This document shows positions 1 through 9,239 of a stretch of DNA of 64,000 nt, piece after piece (positions within the stretch are counted from its first letter, which is position 1; the number at the start of each line of letters is the position of its first letter). Source of the DNA: RHLJ01 sp963974345 (GTDB lineage: Bacteria > Bacteroidota > Rhodothermia > Balneolales > Balneolaceae); contig CAXBBW010000002.1 in assembly GCA_963974345.1 (NCBI GenBank), positions 1-64,000 of the forward strand. The letters are read 5' to 3'. The position numbers and the translations under genes are program-made. The notes beneath the pieces were generated by a model that searched no databases, had not been told where the DNA came from, and saw nothing but the letters and a program-made list of their open reading frames with translations.

Positions 1-1
1 A

Positions 2-322
2 AGAGAAACAGGAATTGGTGTTTCTTATCAACGTATGTTATGGAAAGGACTTTTTACAAGTATTGAAGTTCTGCCACAGATTCAAACCTACACGGATTTA
101 GACGGTAATAAAATTAAAAATGGGTTCAAACTCTATAACTCCTTTCATTTGGGCTACCATTTCACAGTTGGTAAGAAAAAACGATTTTTTATAGAACCTC
201 AGGTTCATGTAAACCAGTGGATGTTCGACAACAACTCGCCTGCTGGATTTAAGGAGTTTGATGACAAATATGGAAACGTCTTCCTTTTTGAGCCAAATAT
301 CTATCTTGGTTGGAAATTTTAA
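2..322 (+). CDS. C-terminal part of a probable outer-membrane beta-barrel protein (5' truncated)
   Basis: The reading frame is open to the left edge of the window (RETGIGVSYQ precedes the first internal Met), so this is the last ~106 residues of a longer protein. Alternating polar and aromatic residues with short turns, and a C-terminal phenylalanine (YLGWKF), are what outer-membrane barrels usually show. No domain family was recognised. The next gene starts about 130 bp downstream on the same strand. The barrel reading is inferred from residue pattern only. Confidence 0.6.
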   Translation, partial: RETGIGVSYQRMLWKGLFTSIEVLPQIQTYTDLDGNKIKNGFKLYNSFHLGYHFTVGKKKRFFIEPQVHVNQWMFDNNSPAGFKEFDDKYGNVFLFEPNIYLGWKF

Positions 323-451
323 AAGTACTCTGACAAGTCAGAATGGCGTTGCTGCATGAATATTTAGGTAATATTTGATATGAAAGAGCTAAAAAAATAC
401 CCTGTCATTGCCCTGATGTTACAGTAACAAAAATTTGAAATATACACTCCC

Positions 452-1624
452 ATGAAAACAATACGCAGACACGACATCGATTGGATAAGAGTTATAGCTA
501 TATGGTTATTGCTGATTTACCACGTAGCCATCGTTTTCCAACCCTGGGCGATGTTCTTTGGTTTTATCAGAAGTAATGAACTGATAGTGAATCTTTGGAA
601 ACCAATGACTATGCTAAATGTCTGGCGAATACCAATCTTATTCTATGTGTCTGGCATGGGGGTGTATTTTGCAATTATGAAAAGAAACTGGAAACAGTTA
701 TTGCTGGAACGTTCAAAAAGGATTCTGTTGCCCTTTATATTCGGCCTCTTTGCTATCACCCCACTTCATATGTTTATCTTTCAGGATTACTATGAAATGC
801 CTTTGGGATATATCCCACATACAGGACACTTGTGGTTCCTCGGAAATATATTCTGCTATGTATTGTTAGCATCACCGTTATTTTTTTATTTAAAAAAAAA
901 TACAAACAGTTGGTTCACAAAAGGATTAACTAGCTTAATGAGACATCCGTCAGGTCCTTTATCAATTACTATCTTTTTTGTGATTGAAGTATTAATAGTT
1001 AAACCAGGTTTATTTGAATTGTATGCCGAAACATTACATGGATTTTTTCTGGGCCTACTCGCCTTTATATTTGGCTTTCTTGTTGTATATGAAGGAAAAA
1101 CTTTCTGGGAAACCGTAGAGAAGTGGAGATGGCTGTATATCGGGCTTGCTGTAATTTTATATACCCTTCGATTAGCAATATTCGAAACAGCACCGTTGTC
1201 TTACCTCACAGCTATAGAGTCAAATCTTTGGATTTTTGGATTTTTCGGAATGGGATACAAGTATCTAAACCGACCAAGCTCTGTTTTAAGTTACCTCAGT
1301 CAAGCTGCCTACCCAGTTTACATTATTCATATGTTTGTTCTCTATGCCGGAGCATTTTTAATCCTCCCTTTAGAAATACCGGTATTTCTTAAATTTATTT
1401 TAGTGGTAGCTTTTACCATGATCATTTGTTATCTGATTTATGAGATTCTTATTAAAAGAATCGGAATATTTAAATCACTTTTTGGACTTAAGTGGGAACC
1501 GAATATAGCTAATATGGTAACAGAACCTGCCGCAGTTTCTGGACATATTGAGATCGCAAAAACTACCGAGGTGGCTGAGCCTGCCGAAGCCACCGATTCA
1601 AAGCTCCCTTCGACAAGCTCATGA
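452..1624 (+). CDS. Acyltransferase family 3 (OpgC/OatA-like) inner-membrane protein
   Basis: A 390-residue polytopic membrane protein of the acyltransferase-3 superfamily, which O-acylates extracytoplasmic glycans or other acceptors. The N-terminus carries the family's R-x10-H signature (R13 and H24, in DWIRVIAIWLLLIYH). About ten hydrophobic segments follow, including PILFYVSGMGVYF and GHLWFLGNIFCYVL. The substrate cannot be told from sequence. The hydrophobic core ends near residue 350. The low-complexity tail (TEVAEPAEATDSKLPSTSS) is encoded by a palindromic repeat at 1570-1594 and a following CCTTCGACAAGCTC segment, so the natural C-terminus was probably shorter. The serine hydrolase gene begins 14 bp downstream, suggesting co-transcription. 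Confidence 0.85.
   Translation: MKTIRRHDIDWIRVIAIWLLLIYHVAIVFQPWAMFFGFIRSNELIVNLWKPMTMLNVWRIPILFYVSGMGVYFAIMKRNWKQLLLERSKRILLPFIFGLFAITPLHMFIFQDYYEMPLGYIPHTGHLWFLGNIFCYVLLASPLFFYLKKNTNSWFTKGLTSLMRHPSGPLSITIFFVIEVLIVKPGLFELYAETLHGFFLGLLAFIFGFLVVYEGKTFWETVEKWRWLYIGLAVILYTLRLAIFETAPLSYLTAIESNLWIFGFFGMGYKYLNRPSSVLSYLSQAAYPVYIIHMFVLYAGAFLILPLEIPVFLKFILVVAFTMIICYLIYEILIKRIGIFKSLFGLKWEPNIANMVTEPAAVSGHIEIAKTTEVAEPAEATDSKLPSTSS
1570..1620. repeat. Palindromic repeat read as the acyltransferase C-terminus
   Basis: GGTGGCT (1570-1576) and AGCCACC (1588-1594) form a perfect 7-bp inverted repeat around an 11-base spacer. It is followed by CCTTCGACAAGCTC (1607-1620), which resembles the short dispersed intergenic palindromes of many bacterial genomes. 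It lies inside the last codons of the acyltransferase. Confidence 0.55.
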
Positions 1625-1638
1625 AACTCACTAAGTAA

Positions 1639-2685
1639 ATGAATTCACCAAAAATGTACAGCAAAAAAACATACCTGAGAATATTCTTACTAGTTGCAAC
1701 TTTGGTCAGTTTGTTATTTGTACCATGGAATCTTTTACGTGTATGGTTAACCCCTAAGCCTGATAATGTTCAGGAACAAGTTAATGCAGCCATTGAAATG
1801 GGATTATATGGTATCATTATTTACGTGGACCAGGGTGGTAATGAACCTGTATTATATTCCGCAGGCTGGGAAAACCAGGAAAATAAAGTCCCCGCTGATC
1901 CACAAGTATTATTCAAAATTGCCAGTATCAGTAAATTATATATCGCCGTTGCCACAACAAAACTGGTAAATATTGATAGCCTTTCACTTGACAAGACCCT
2001 GGCTGAATACCTCCCGGAATTGAAAGGTCGAATTGAAAATGCAGATCAAATCACCTTAAGAATGATGGTGAAGCATATCAGCGGCATACCGAATTACAGC
2101 GATCACCCGGACTATCCCTGGGACAATCCCCCGGATAATCACGACGCAGTTGAGCTTATACTTGATACTCCCGCTGACTTTGAACCTGGACAAAAGTACA
2201 GCTATTCAAATACCAATTATCTATTAATAGGCGAGATTCTTGATCGAACACTGGGATATAGCCATCATCAGTATATAAAAGAACAAATACTTAATCCTCT
2301 GGGACTAAATAATACATATAGTTTATTAAGCGAGGTAGATATCCAAGATGTAATGAGTGGCTACTACGTAGGTTATGAACCTGATATAAAGTATAACGAT
2401 TTCACAAATCCTGGTGGATCTATGGTAGCTACCATAGAGGATGTTGGGATTTTTCTACGTGCATTAAATACAGGGTCGTTGCTAAATGAAGATGAAGAAA
2501 CTATCTATTCTTCAATTTATGAATACAATCACACAGGTTTACTCCCCGGTTATTCAAGTATAGCCCGTTATCATAAAGATATTGATGCAGTTGTAATTCA
2601 GTTTGTAAATACCAGCGGTGGTACCTCATGGTCAGCGACCGAAATTGTATATAACCGTATTATTAAAATTCTGCGCAATGATTAA
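1639..2685 (+). CDS. Serine hydrolase, class C beta-lactamase / DD-peptidase-like family
   Basis: A 348-residue protein with an N-terminal membrane anchor or signal (residues 12-30) and the three active-site motifs of penicillin-recognising serine hydrolases: SISK at 96-99 (nucleophile S96, K99), YSN at 189-191 and HTG at 298-300. This family covers esterases, D-aminopeptidases and carboxypeptidases acting outside the cytoplasm. The HTG variant of the KTG/HxG box is typical of the non-lactamase members, so resistance is not implied. It sits 14 bp behind the acyltransferase, so both may modify an envelope component. It converges on leuS with a 25-bp gap. Confidence 0.85.
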   Translation: MNSPKMYSKKTYLRIFLLVATLVSLLFVPWNLLRVWLTPKPDNVQEQVNAAIEMGLYGIIIYVDQGGNEPVLYSAGWENQENKVPADPQVLFKIASISKLYIAVATTKLVNIDSLSLDKTLAEYLPELKGRIENADQITLRMMVKHISGIPNYSDHPDYPWDNPPDNHDAVELILDTPADFEPGQKYSYSNTNYLLIGEILDRTLGYSHHQYIKEQILNPLGLNNTYSLLSEVDIQDVMSGYYVGYEPDIKYNDFTNPGGSMVATIEDVGIFLRALNTGSLLNEDEETIYSSIYEYNHTGLLPGYSSIARYHKDIDAVVIQFVNTSGGTSWSATEIVYNRIIKILRND

Positions 2686-2710
2686 CCTTAATACTGGTCA
2701 AAAAGCATTA

Positions 2711-5242
2711 CTACTTCACCACCAGATTCACAATCCTTCCCGGTACAAAAATCTCTTTCACAAGATTTCCTTCAGCCAAGTATTTAGTGATGTTCTCTTC
2801 GGCTTTAGCCAATCCTAGTACATAATCTTTATCTTTAGATTTATCCGCAGGTACATAAATATCTGCACGAACTTTTCCATTCACTTGAATAGGATATATG
2901 ATTTCATCTGCTTTAAGATATTCTTCATTAAACTTAGGCCAGGCTGAATAGGCAATGGTATCTGTTTCATCAAGCTTAGACCATAGTTCTTCTGCAATAT
3001 GAGGAGCATAGGGTGACAACAACTTAACAAATGATTTTGCTACCTGTGTAGGAATGGTTTCCCACTGGTTCGCTTCGTTTACAAAAATCATCATTGCAGA
3101 AATAGCGGTGTTAAAACGCATTTCCTCAATATCTTCGGTTACCTTTTTGATGGTTTCGTGAAGGGTTTTAAGTTGCTCTTTGTTTGGCTCTGCTTCTTTA
3201 ACAGATGACTTCAATGCACCTGACTCTTCATCTATTAATAAACGCCAAGCTCTATTTAAAAATCTATTTACACCATCTACCCCTTTGGTGCTCCAAGGCT
3301 TTACCTGTTCTAACGGTCCCATAAACATTTCGTACAATCGTAGTGAATCAGCTCCAAATTGCTCAATTACATGATCGGGATTAATTACATTTCCACGACT
3401 TTTACTCATTTTATGAGCTCGGGCATCTACTTTCATATCCGTTCCTTTTTGGAAGAAGCTATCTCCCTTTTTCACTACTTCATCGTCAGAAAGTTTGACA
3501 CCATTTTGGGAAGTGTATTCCATTTCACCAAGAATCATCCCTTGATTTACTAATTTCTGGAACGGCTCTTTGGTTGATACCACTCCTAAATCGAACAGTA
3601 CTTTGTGCCAAAAACGAGCATATAGCAAATGAAGAACTGCATGCTCAGCTCCACCAACATATAAATCTACGGGCATCCAATATTTTTCGTACTCTGGATC
3701 AACAGGTCCACCATCCCAATTTGGTGAAATATATCGCAAGTAGTACCAACAAGATCCAGCCCACTGAGGCATCGTATTAGTTTCTCTTAACGCTGCTTTT
3801 CCAGTTTCTGGATCGGTGGTTTTTATCCAGTCAGTAGCATTTGCTAAAGGAGGTTCGCCATCCCCCGTTGGTTGATATTTTTCAACTTCTGGAAGTTCGA
3901 GTGGCAGTTCACTTTCTGAAATCGCTTTAGCTTCTCCATCAACATGGATTATTGGAAAAGGTTCTCCCCAATAACGCTGACGCGAAAACAACCAATCACG
4001 AAGTTTATAATTCACTGCCTTCGTTCCAGCTCTCTTCTCTTCTAACCAAGCTATGATTTTCTTTTTGGCGGGCTTGATTTCAAGACCGTCTAAGAAATCG
4101 CTATTAATAGCTTTTCCATGACCAGTATATGCTTTTCCATCAAATCCTTCAGAAGGTTGAACGGTTCTCACGATTGGAAGATTAAATTTTTCTGCAAACT
4201 CCCAATCTCGTTCATCTTGACCTGGAACTGCCATAATTGCTCCAGTTCCATAACTCACTAATACGTAATCAGCAATCCAAATTGGAATCTGCTTTCCATT
4301 AGCAGGGTTGATTGCATAAGCTCCAGTAAAAACACCTGTTTTTTCTTTATTAAGTTCTTGTCGGTCAAGATCAGATTTTAAAGAAGCCGTATGTTGATAT
4401 TCAGTTACCGCATCTTTCTGCTCTTTTGTTGTAATTTTTGAAACCAGGTGATGCTCAGGAGCAATCACCATATACGTTGCACCAAAAATAGTATCAGGTC
4501 TAGTAGTATAAACTCGGAGCTTTTCTTCAGCCCCTTGAATTTGAAAATCAATCTCGGCACCCACTGATTTGCCAATCCAGTTTCGCTGCATGTCTTTCAG
4601 TGATTCTGGCCAATCTAATTCATCTAAATCCTGAAGCAAACGTTCGGCATAGGCTGTGATTTTCAACACCCACTGACGCATGGGCTTTCGAATAACGGGA
4701 TATCCGCCTACTTCACTTTTACCATCAATTACTTCTTCGTTAGCTAAAACGGTTCCAAGTTCTGGACACCAATTCACTGCCACTTCATCTTCGTAAGCCA
4801 ATCCCTTTTTAAACAACTGAAGAAAAATCCACTGTGTCCATTTATAATAATTCGGATCGGTAGTATTTACTTCGCGATCCCAATCATAACTAAAACCGAT
4901 GGCTTGTAACTGCTCACGAAATCGATTGATATTTTTTTCGGTAGTGATTTTAGGATGCGTTCCCGTTTTAACCGCATATTGTTCAGCTGGTAATCCAAAT
5001 GCATCCCATCCAATCGGGTGAAGTACATTAAAACCTTTCATTCTTTTATAGCGAGCGATGATATCAGTTGCTGTATATCCTTCCGGGTGGCCAACATGCA
5101 ATCCCGATCCACTTGGATATGGGAACATATCCAGCACGTAAAACTTTGGTTTAGTTCTGTCTGTAGGAGTTTTAAATGTCTTATTTTCGAGCCAGTACTT
5201 TTGCCATTTGGTCTCGATATCTGCTGGATTGTAGGAATGCAT
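2711..5242 (-). CDS. leuS: Leucyl-tRNA synthetase
   Basis: Charges tRNA-Leu with leucine in the cytoplasm; class Ia synthetase. The 843-residue length is normal. Visible landmarks are the HIGH-type motif HVGH at 49-52, the zinc-domain remnant NWCPELGTVLANEEV near 157-171, the CP1 editing domain with the threonine-rich TTRPDT at 246-251 and AVPGQDERD near 338-346, the catalytic RDWLFSRQRYWGEP near 415-428, and KMSKS at 611-615. A tRNA-binding anticodon domain follows. The editing-site box has Q where H is common (GHDxRD), a minor variant. It is a single-gene unit, divergent from the surface-protein array. Confidence 0.98.
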   Translation of the reverse strand: MHSYNPADIETKWQKYWLENKTFKTPTDRTKPKFYVLDMFPYPSGSGLHVGHPEGYTATDIIARYKRMKGFNVLHPIGWDAFGLPAEQYAVKTGTHPKITTEKNINRFREQLQAIGFSYDWDREVNTTDPNYYKWTQWIFLQLFKKGLAYEDEVAVNWCPELGTVLANEEVIDGKSEVGGYPVIRKPMRQWVLKITAYAERLLQDLDELDWPESLKDMQRNWIGKSVGAEIDFQIQGAEEKLRVYTTRPDTIFGATYMVIAPEHHLVSKITTKEQKDAVTEYQHTASLKSDLDRQELNKEKTGVFTGAYAINPANGKQIPIWIADYVLVSYGTGAIMAVPGQDERDWEFAEKFNLPIVRTVQPSEGFDGKAYTGHGKAINSDFLDGLEIKPAKKKIIAWLEEKRAGTKAVNYKLRDWLFSRQRYWGEPFPIIHVDGEAKAISESELPLELPEVEKYQPTGDGEPPLANATDWIKTTDPETGKAALRETNTMPQWAGSCWYYLRYISPNWDGGPVDPEYEKYWMPVDLYVGGAEHAVLHLLYARFWHKVLFDLGVVSTKEPFQKLVNQGMILGEMEYTSQNGVKLSDDEVVKKGDSFFQKGTDMKVDARAHKMSKSRGNVINPDHVIEQFGADSLRLYEMFMGPLEQVKPWSTKGVDGVNRFLNRAWRLLIDEESGALKSSVKEAEPNKEQLKTLHETIKKVTEDIEEMRFNTAISAMMIFVNEANQWETIPTQVAKSFVKLLSPYAPHIAEELWSKLDETDTIAYSAWPKFNEEYLKADEIIYPIQVNGKVRADIYVPADKSKDKDYVLGLAKAEENITKYLAEGNLVKEIFVPGRIVNLVVK

Positions 5243-5401
5243 GAATTATTACTTATCAGTGTCTGCTATTTCCGTGAAAATAGGGATTTTAAGATCAAAT
5301 AATGTGAGTTCTTTAAAAAATACCAACTACAAAAAAGACTTAACTAATTAAAAAAATAAATCCTTATCATAAGTTGGTAATCATGAAAAATTAGTAGCAC
5401 T

Positions 5402-6403
5402 TTGAATTTCTTAAAGTCCAGAATACTAGCACCAGTATTCTTACTATTTATTTTTTCCAGCATATTAGTTTCACAAAGCTTAGTCGGTGGAATTTATGAA
5501 AGTAAACTTGTCTTTAATTTTAATATCGACACTGCTTTTGTTCAATTTGGGATTGCAAAACCTTCTATTAAAAAAATTGCTAGCGGTGATACCTTAATTG
5601 TAAGCAATGGCTTCTACCATATCTTCCTTTCATATCCAACCAACGAGGATTATTATATAACTCGTAATGTACTGAAAGACTCAACTTATATTATCGATTA
5701 CAATTTTGACCTAACAAAAAAAACTATTGATATAGAATCATCAAACGCCTCTCTAAAATACTTGTTAAATGGAGATACATTTATACTTACAGATGAGGAC
5801 ACACAAATATTTATAGATGAAGAGTATAAAACTAAAGAATACTACTCGTTTTTTATTCAAGAGGAAAAAAATAAGATAAAGTTCGAAAATAATTTATTTA
5901 AGCCCCACGAAATTGTTATTAAAAAGAAACCAATTCAACCAATAAGTGTTCAGAAATTTAATTTCTACTCACGTTCAGAAAAATTTCCTTTTTACGCTGT
6001 ATTACCCGGAGTTACATATTTAAAGGATAAAAATTATGGTCTACTCACTTTAGTAGTTTCAGGTTTAGCCTTATCAACAGGATATTTTATAAAATATCAG
6101 AATGAATATTCATCTATGTTACCAGAATATATTGCCATCCGGAATAAATACCTTGAAGAGACGGATGAACTAAAGGCTTTAGATTTTGCAAAACAAATGA
6201 AAGCTCAGCGTTACAAATTTAATTCGGTAAATATTAAAAGAAACATAGCTCTTTATAGTATTGTAGGTTTTTTTACTGTTGATTTTCTGAGTAAAGTCAG
6301 ATTTTACCGTGAAATTGAAACCCGAAGTAATAAACAGTTTGAATTTTTTATAGAACCTAAACTTGAAAAATACCTTTCAATGGGTGCTTCTATCAATTTT
6401 TGA
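5402..6403 (+). CDS. Array family A protein 1: secreted PEGA-like protein with C-terminal membrane hairpin
   Basis: First of five paralogs (333 aa, TTG start). A signal peptide (residues 1 to ~26, cleavage near ILVSQS) is followed by two beta-rich units. The first (FNIDTAFVQFGIAKP) and the second (LILTDEDTQIFIDEEY...) match the PEGA-like pattern of D-x-x-(I/V)-(Y/F)-(I/V)-D/N-x-E seen more clearly in its sisters. A conserved LPGVTYLKDKNYG motif then introduces hydrophobic segments resembling the LPG-x-GQ-x-Y organisation of DUF5683 proteins. The last residue is aromatic (ASINF). The family B gene starts 4 bp after the stop, so translation is probably coupled. Function unknown. Confidence 0.75.
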   Translation: MNFLKSRILAPVFLLFIFSSILVSQSLVGGIYESKLVFNFNIDTAFVQFGIAKPSIKKIASGDTLIVSNGFYHIFLSYPTNEDYYITRNVLKDSTYIIDYNFDLTKKTIDIESSNASLKYLLNGDTFILTDEDTQIFIDEEYKTKEYYSFFIQEEKNKIKFENNLFKPHEIVIKKKPIQPISVQKFNFYSRSEKFPFYAVLPGVTYLKDKNYGLLTLVVSGLALSTGYFIKYQNEYSSMLPEYIAIRNKYLEETDELKALDFAKQMKAQRYKFNSVNIKRNIALYSIVGFFTVDFLSKVRFYREIETRSNKQFEFFIEPKLEKYLSMGASINF

Positions 6404-6407
6404 TGAA

Positions 6408-7100
6408 ATGAACATAAAACCTTTACTGCTTTCTATTTGGCTTTTATTTTCTTTTTCTGGGTGCTTATTATCTATTCCCGATGGCTCTCGTATCAATGAA
6501 AATGATCCCGACTCTCCTCTTTTTCATCCAAAGCTATCCAATCTTGATGCCAATGTTTCATCTTTGGAAAAACAAATTACTTTAAATTGGAAAGATGAAT
6601 CTCTTTTTAATGATGGGTTTTACATAGAGAAAAAATTTTCAAAAAATGATTCTTATAAAAAAGTTAACACTATTGAAACATCATTTTTTTCAGAAACTAC
6701 TACTGAATATTCTATCGACTTGCAGTATAGAGTTACTTCATTTTATCTAGAAGATGGATTATATAAAAAAGGAATGGATCTCGAGACAGATAAATTAGAT
6801 TTTGGTAGCCTTACAAACATAGGATATTTTTCAAATAACGATACGGTGTTTGTTCAATGGTTTAGAAAAACTGCATTTGATGATGTAATAACTATTGAAT
6901 ACAAACCAACTTCTAATTCTGTTTGGAATACAGCTCTTACCATTACGCAAGACGAGATCACTACAGATTTTTTCCGAACTAATTTTCTCTTGCCAATAGG
7001 GAAAAGTTATAATCTTAGAATTATAGCCTCTCTTTTAAACCACAGTGGATATCTTGAACCATTTTATGTCAGTCCAACTTATACCGTCTCTCTTGATTAA
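6408..7100 (+). CDS. Array family B lipoprotein 1 with a fibronectin-III-like domain
   Basis: A 230-residue lipoprotein. I chose the ATG at 6408, 4 bp after the preceding stop, rather than an earlier in-frame ATG at 6363, because it gives a clean lipoprotein signal peptide with lipobox FSGC. The mature N-terminus carries the family hallmark RINENDPDSPLF, expected to be a surface linker. A fibronectin-III-like unit follows, with ITLNWKDES at the B strand and a YRVTSFY strand, then a second partial unit. It has no propeller, unlike the larger paralogs. Family A protein 2 starts 34 bp downstream. Confidence 0.75.
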   Translation: MNIKPLLLSIWLLFSFSGCLLSIPDGSRINENDPDSPLFHPKLSNLDANVSSLEKQITLNWKDESLFNDGFYIEKKFSKNDSYKKVNTIETSFFSETTTEYSIDLQYRVTSFYLEDGLYKKGMDLETDKLDFGSLTNIGYFSNNDTVFVQWFRKTAFDDVITIEYKPTSNSVWNTALTITQDEITTDFFRTNFLLPIGKSYNLRIIASLLNHSGYLEPFYVSPTYTVSLD

Positions 7101-7134
7101 TCATTTAAATAACGGAGTGCTGATCTTATCTCGA

Positions 7135-8034
7135 ATGAAGATTACTAAAAAATTTCTCCTCTTATTAATCATCCTAATTACTTCATTAATTTCATCGTTT
7201 GGCATTGCTCAAGATTCAGATTTAGGACATTTAAAAATCAATGTAAACTTGCCAGAGCCGTTCTATGTAGTAATTAACAGTAATCTTGAACAAGCTCAGA
7301 AAGTAGATTCTGGTATAGTTATAGATCTAAGATCAGGAATCTATGATCTTACTATTGTTTCAAAATTTATTGATGACTATTCGTTTAAAGTTCAGATAAA
7401 ACCTAATAAACTGACAACCTATTCCCACACGTTCAAAGTTTTTAGAATTGATCATAAATCATCCTTCAAACAAATTGAGAATCAAGAAAACCTAGTTATT
7501 TCTACCGATCCAGAGTCATCTATATATTTAAATGGAGAGTTTGTAGGAAAGCACTTTGCATCCATGCTGGTTAATCCTAGCACTTATCAAGTCAAAGTTA
7601 CACATCCTAGTCATGGTTCTTTAGAACAAAAAGTAGAAGTCGATTGGGCTGAAACCGAGTATTTTTCTAAATATAATCAGCCCCAAAATAATTACTCTTC
7701 ATCAACTTATTTATTTCCTGGCGCGGGTTATATCATAACGGAACAAAAAGATAAGGCAATTTTTACTTATTTAAGCATGGCTCTTCTTGCTGGTTCTTAT
7801 TTTTCAATAGATCATAAAATACGAACTCAAAGTAATATTCGTGATGTTCACAAACTTAAATCTCTTAAAACTGCATCGCTAATTGGACTTGGTGTAGTTT
7901 ATTTTATCACTACTCTTGATGGTAAACGTAAACCTAAAACAGGATATCCCGGTAAACCTAACCGTTTTGAGCTTACTAGTATCGGCTTAAACAAAAATTT
8001 GATTCCCGTAACCAGCCTTAGATTTAACTTTTAG
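7135..8034 (+). CDS. Array family A protein 2: PEGA-like secreted protein
   Basis: A 299-residue paralog starting at the ATG that gives a proper signal peptide (MKITKKFLLLLIILITS, cleavage near GIAQ). A first beta unit covers residues 30-100. A clear PEGA-type unit sits at ~118-165 (VISTDPESSIYLNGEFVGK, then a short pro-Gly-like turn and a beta strand). LFPGAGYI then precedes two hydrophobic segments near 205-225 and 247-263, and a conserved DGKRKPKTGYPG segment leads to an aromatic C-terminus (LRFNF). PEGA domains usually occur in surface or S-layer-associated proteins. This copy has no family B gene directly behind it; a 174-bp gap follows. Confidence 0.75.
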   Translation: MKITKKFLLLLIILITSLISSFGIAQDSDLGHLKINVNLPEPFYVVINSNLEQAQKVDSGIVIDLRSGIYDLTIVSKFIDDYSFKVQIKPNKLTTYSHTFKVFRIDHKSSFKQIENQENLVISTDPESSIYLNGEFVGKHFASMLVNPSTYQVKVTHPSHGSLEQKVEVDWAETEYFSKYNQPQNNYSSSTYLFPGAGYIITEQKDKAIFTYLSMALLAGSYFSIDHKIRTQSNIRDVHKLKSLKTASLIGLGVVYFITTLDGKRKPKTGYPGKPNRFELTSIGLNKNLIPVTSLRFNF

Positions 8035-8208
8035 AAAATTGATTTCCTGTAGGTACCCTTCACAGATTGTGTTGGACTTCACAATAGAGTTCGATTTCTA
8101 AAACTTCCTTTTTTGAAGACCTTATTTAAGTTTTATGTTTTTAATTTTCTTGGATAAAGGATATCATCTCAAAATCTCAATACTAATACTATACCGACTT
8201 TAAATTGA
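8035..8208 (+). promoter_or_regulatory. Upstream region of the 8209 gene, partly duplicated at 10070-10120
   Basis: A non-coding gap inside the array. Bases 8132-8182 are identical over 51 bp to 10070-10120, and weaker similarity extends from about 8090 through the start codon at 8209. Both copies end in TTTAAATTGAATG, so the duplicated block lies at the same distance from a start codon. This is best explained as a leader or promoter unit duplicated with the genes. No promoter boxes are confidently visible. Confidence 0.5.
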
Positions 8209-9237
8209 ATGTTAGCTTCAAGTAAAATATTATTTCTATTTTTCTTTCTTTTTTCTACGGGAATACTTGTTTCAGCTCAGGATTCTACTGAAATGAGTTC
8301 TGATACTTTGAAATATGGAATAGTAATCCTAGAATTTAATACAGATTCTGCATTAGCTGTTGTAAATAATCAATATCAAGAACCACTCTTCGTTAAAAAT
8401 GGAGATTCCATAAAAGTTAAAACGGGGAACACCTCTATTAAACTCTCGGTCATTCATGATTATATTTTTGAAAAAATATTTAATGTAATTGAGGATAGTA
8501 TTTATAATATAAGTCATGATTTTGAGTTTTTACCCCTTACAAAAAAAGTATTAAATGGAAATTTGGCAGCACGGCAATTTTTTAATGCTAACCTGCTCGT
8601 AATAACTGATGAAGAATCAGATATATACTTAAATGATGAACTCGTTGGAAGAGAATTTGCATATTTAGACGCTCCAACGGGAACTAATTCTATCCAAGCT
8701 AAAAGTTCCACCTCCTATCAATCACTGTACATCTCAAATAGATCTAGGATTTCCAACTCAGCTTATTATTTCAGAATAGTTGAACGTTATATTAAACCGA
8801 AAGAATCGACCAGCAAAGCTTTAGCATTTTTACCAGGTTTTAGTCAGGCTTATAAGTACCAAGGTAATAAAGCTAGTTTAATACGAATTTCTATGGGGAC
8901 TACATTTCTTAGCTTATCAACATTTTCGATCAAATATCGATTAGATAAAAATAAATATGACGACCTGCTAGATCGTTATAATAATTCAGTTAGTAATTCT
9001 GAAGTAACAGCATTAGGTGATCAATTAGTAAAGAAAGAAAAATCACTTCATAACGCTGCATTAATTAGAAATATATCGCTTTATGCCTTATCCGGTATTT
9101 ATATTTATAATGTTCTTGATGGGTTATTTAATAAGCCAAAATCGGGATATCGTAAAACTAAACCCTACTCTTTTTACTTAGGATCAGATGAATTATCTAG
9201 TTTAAGTTTTAACTTTAATCTTGAGCTAGGTAATTGA
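8209..9237 (+). CDS. Array family A protein 3: PEGA-like secreted protein
   Basis: 342 residues. Signal peptide ends near VSAQ (residue 24). The first beta unit (IVILEFNTDSALAVVNNQYQ) is followed by a PEGA-like unit (VITDEESDIYLNDELVGREFAYL, ~130-155). The C-terminal half holds the shared FLPGFSQAYKYQGNKASL motif, a hydrophobic segment, a charged stretch predicted helical (YDDLLDRYNNSVSNSEVTAL), a second hydrophobic segment (IRNISLYALSGIYIYNVLDG) and KPKSGYRKTKP. The stop at 9235-9237 is 2 bp before the ATG of the family B partner. It follows the duplicated leader, so it probably begins a new transcription unit. Confidence 0.75.
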   Translation: MLASSKILFLFFFLFSTGILVSAQDSTEMSSDTLKYGIVILEFNTDSALAVVNNQYQEPLFVKNGDSIKVKTGNTSIKLSVIHDYIFEKIFNVIEDSIYNISHDFEFLPLTKKVLNGNLAARQFFNANLLVITDEESDIYLNDELVGREFAYLDAPTGTNSIQAKSSTSYQSLYISNRSRISNSAYYFRIVERYIKPKESTSKALAFLPGFSQAYKYQGNKASLIRISMGTTFLSLSTFSIKYRLDKNKYDDLLDRYNNSVSNSEVTALGDQLVKKEKSLHNAALIRNISLYALSGIYIYNVLDGLFNKPKSGYRKTKPYSFYLGSDELSSLSFNFNLELGN

Positions 9238-9239
9238 AT

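Noticed and set aside
329..342. TCTGAC-AA-GTCAGA hairpin after the first gene as a terminator
   Set aside because: The stem is short with almost no loop, and no T-run follows.
1639..2685. An antibiotic-resistance beta-lactamase
   Set aside because: It has the fold motifs, but HTG replaces KTG and the context is envelope metabolism; most such proteins are esterases or peptidases.
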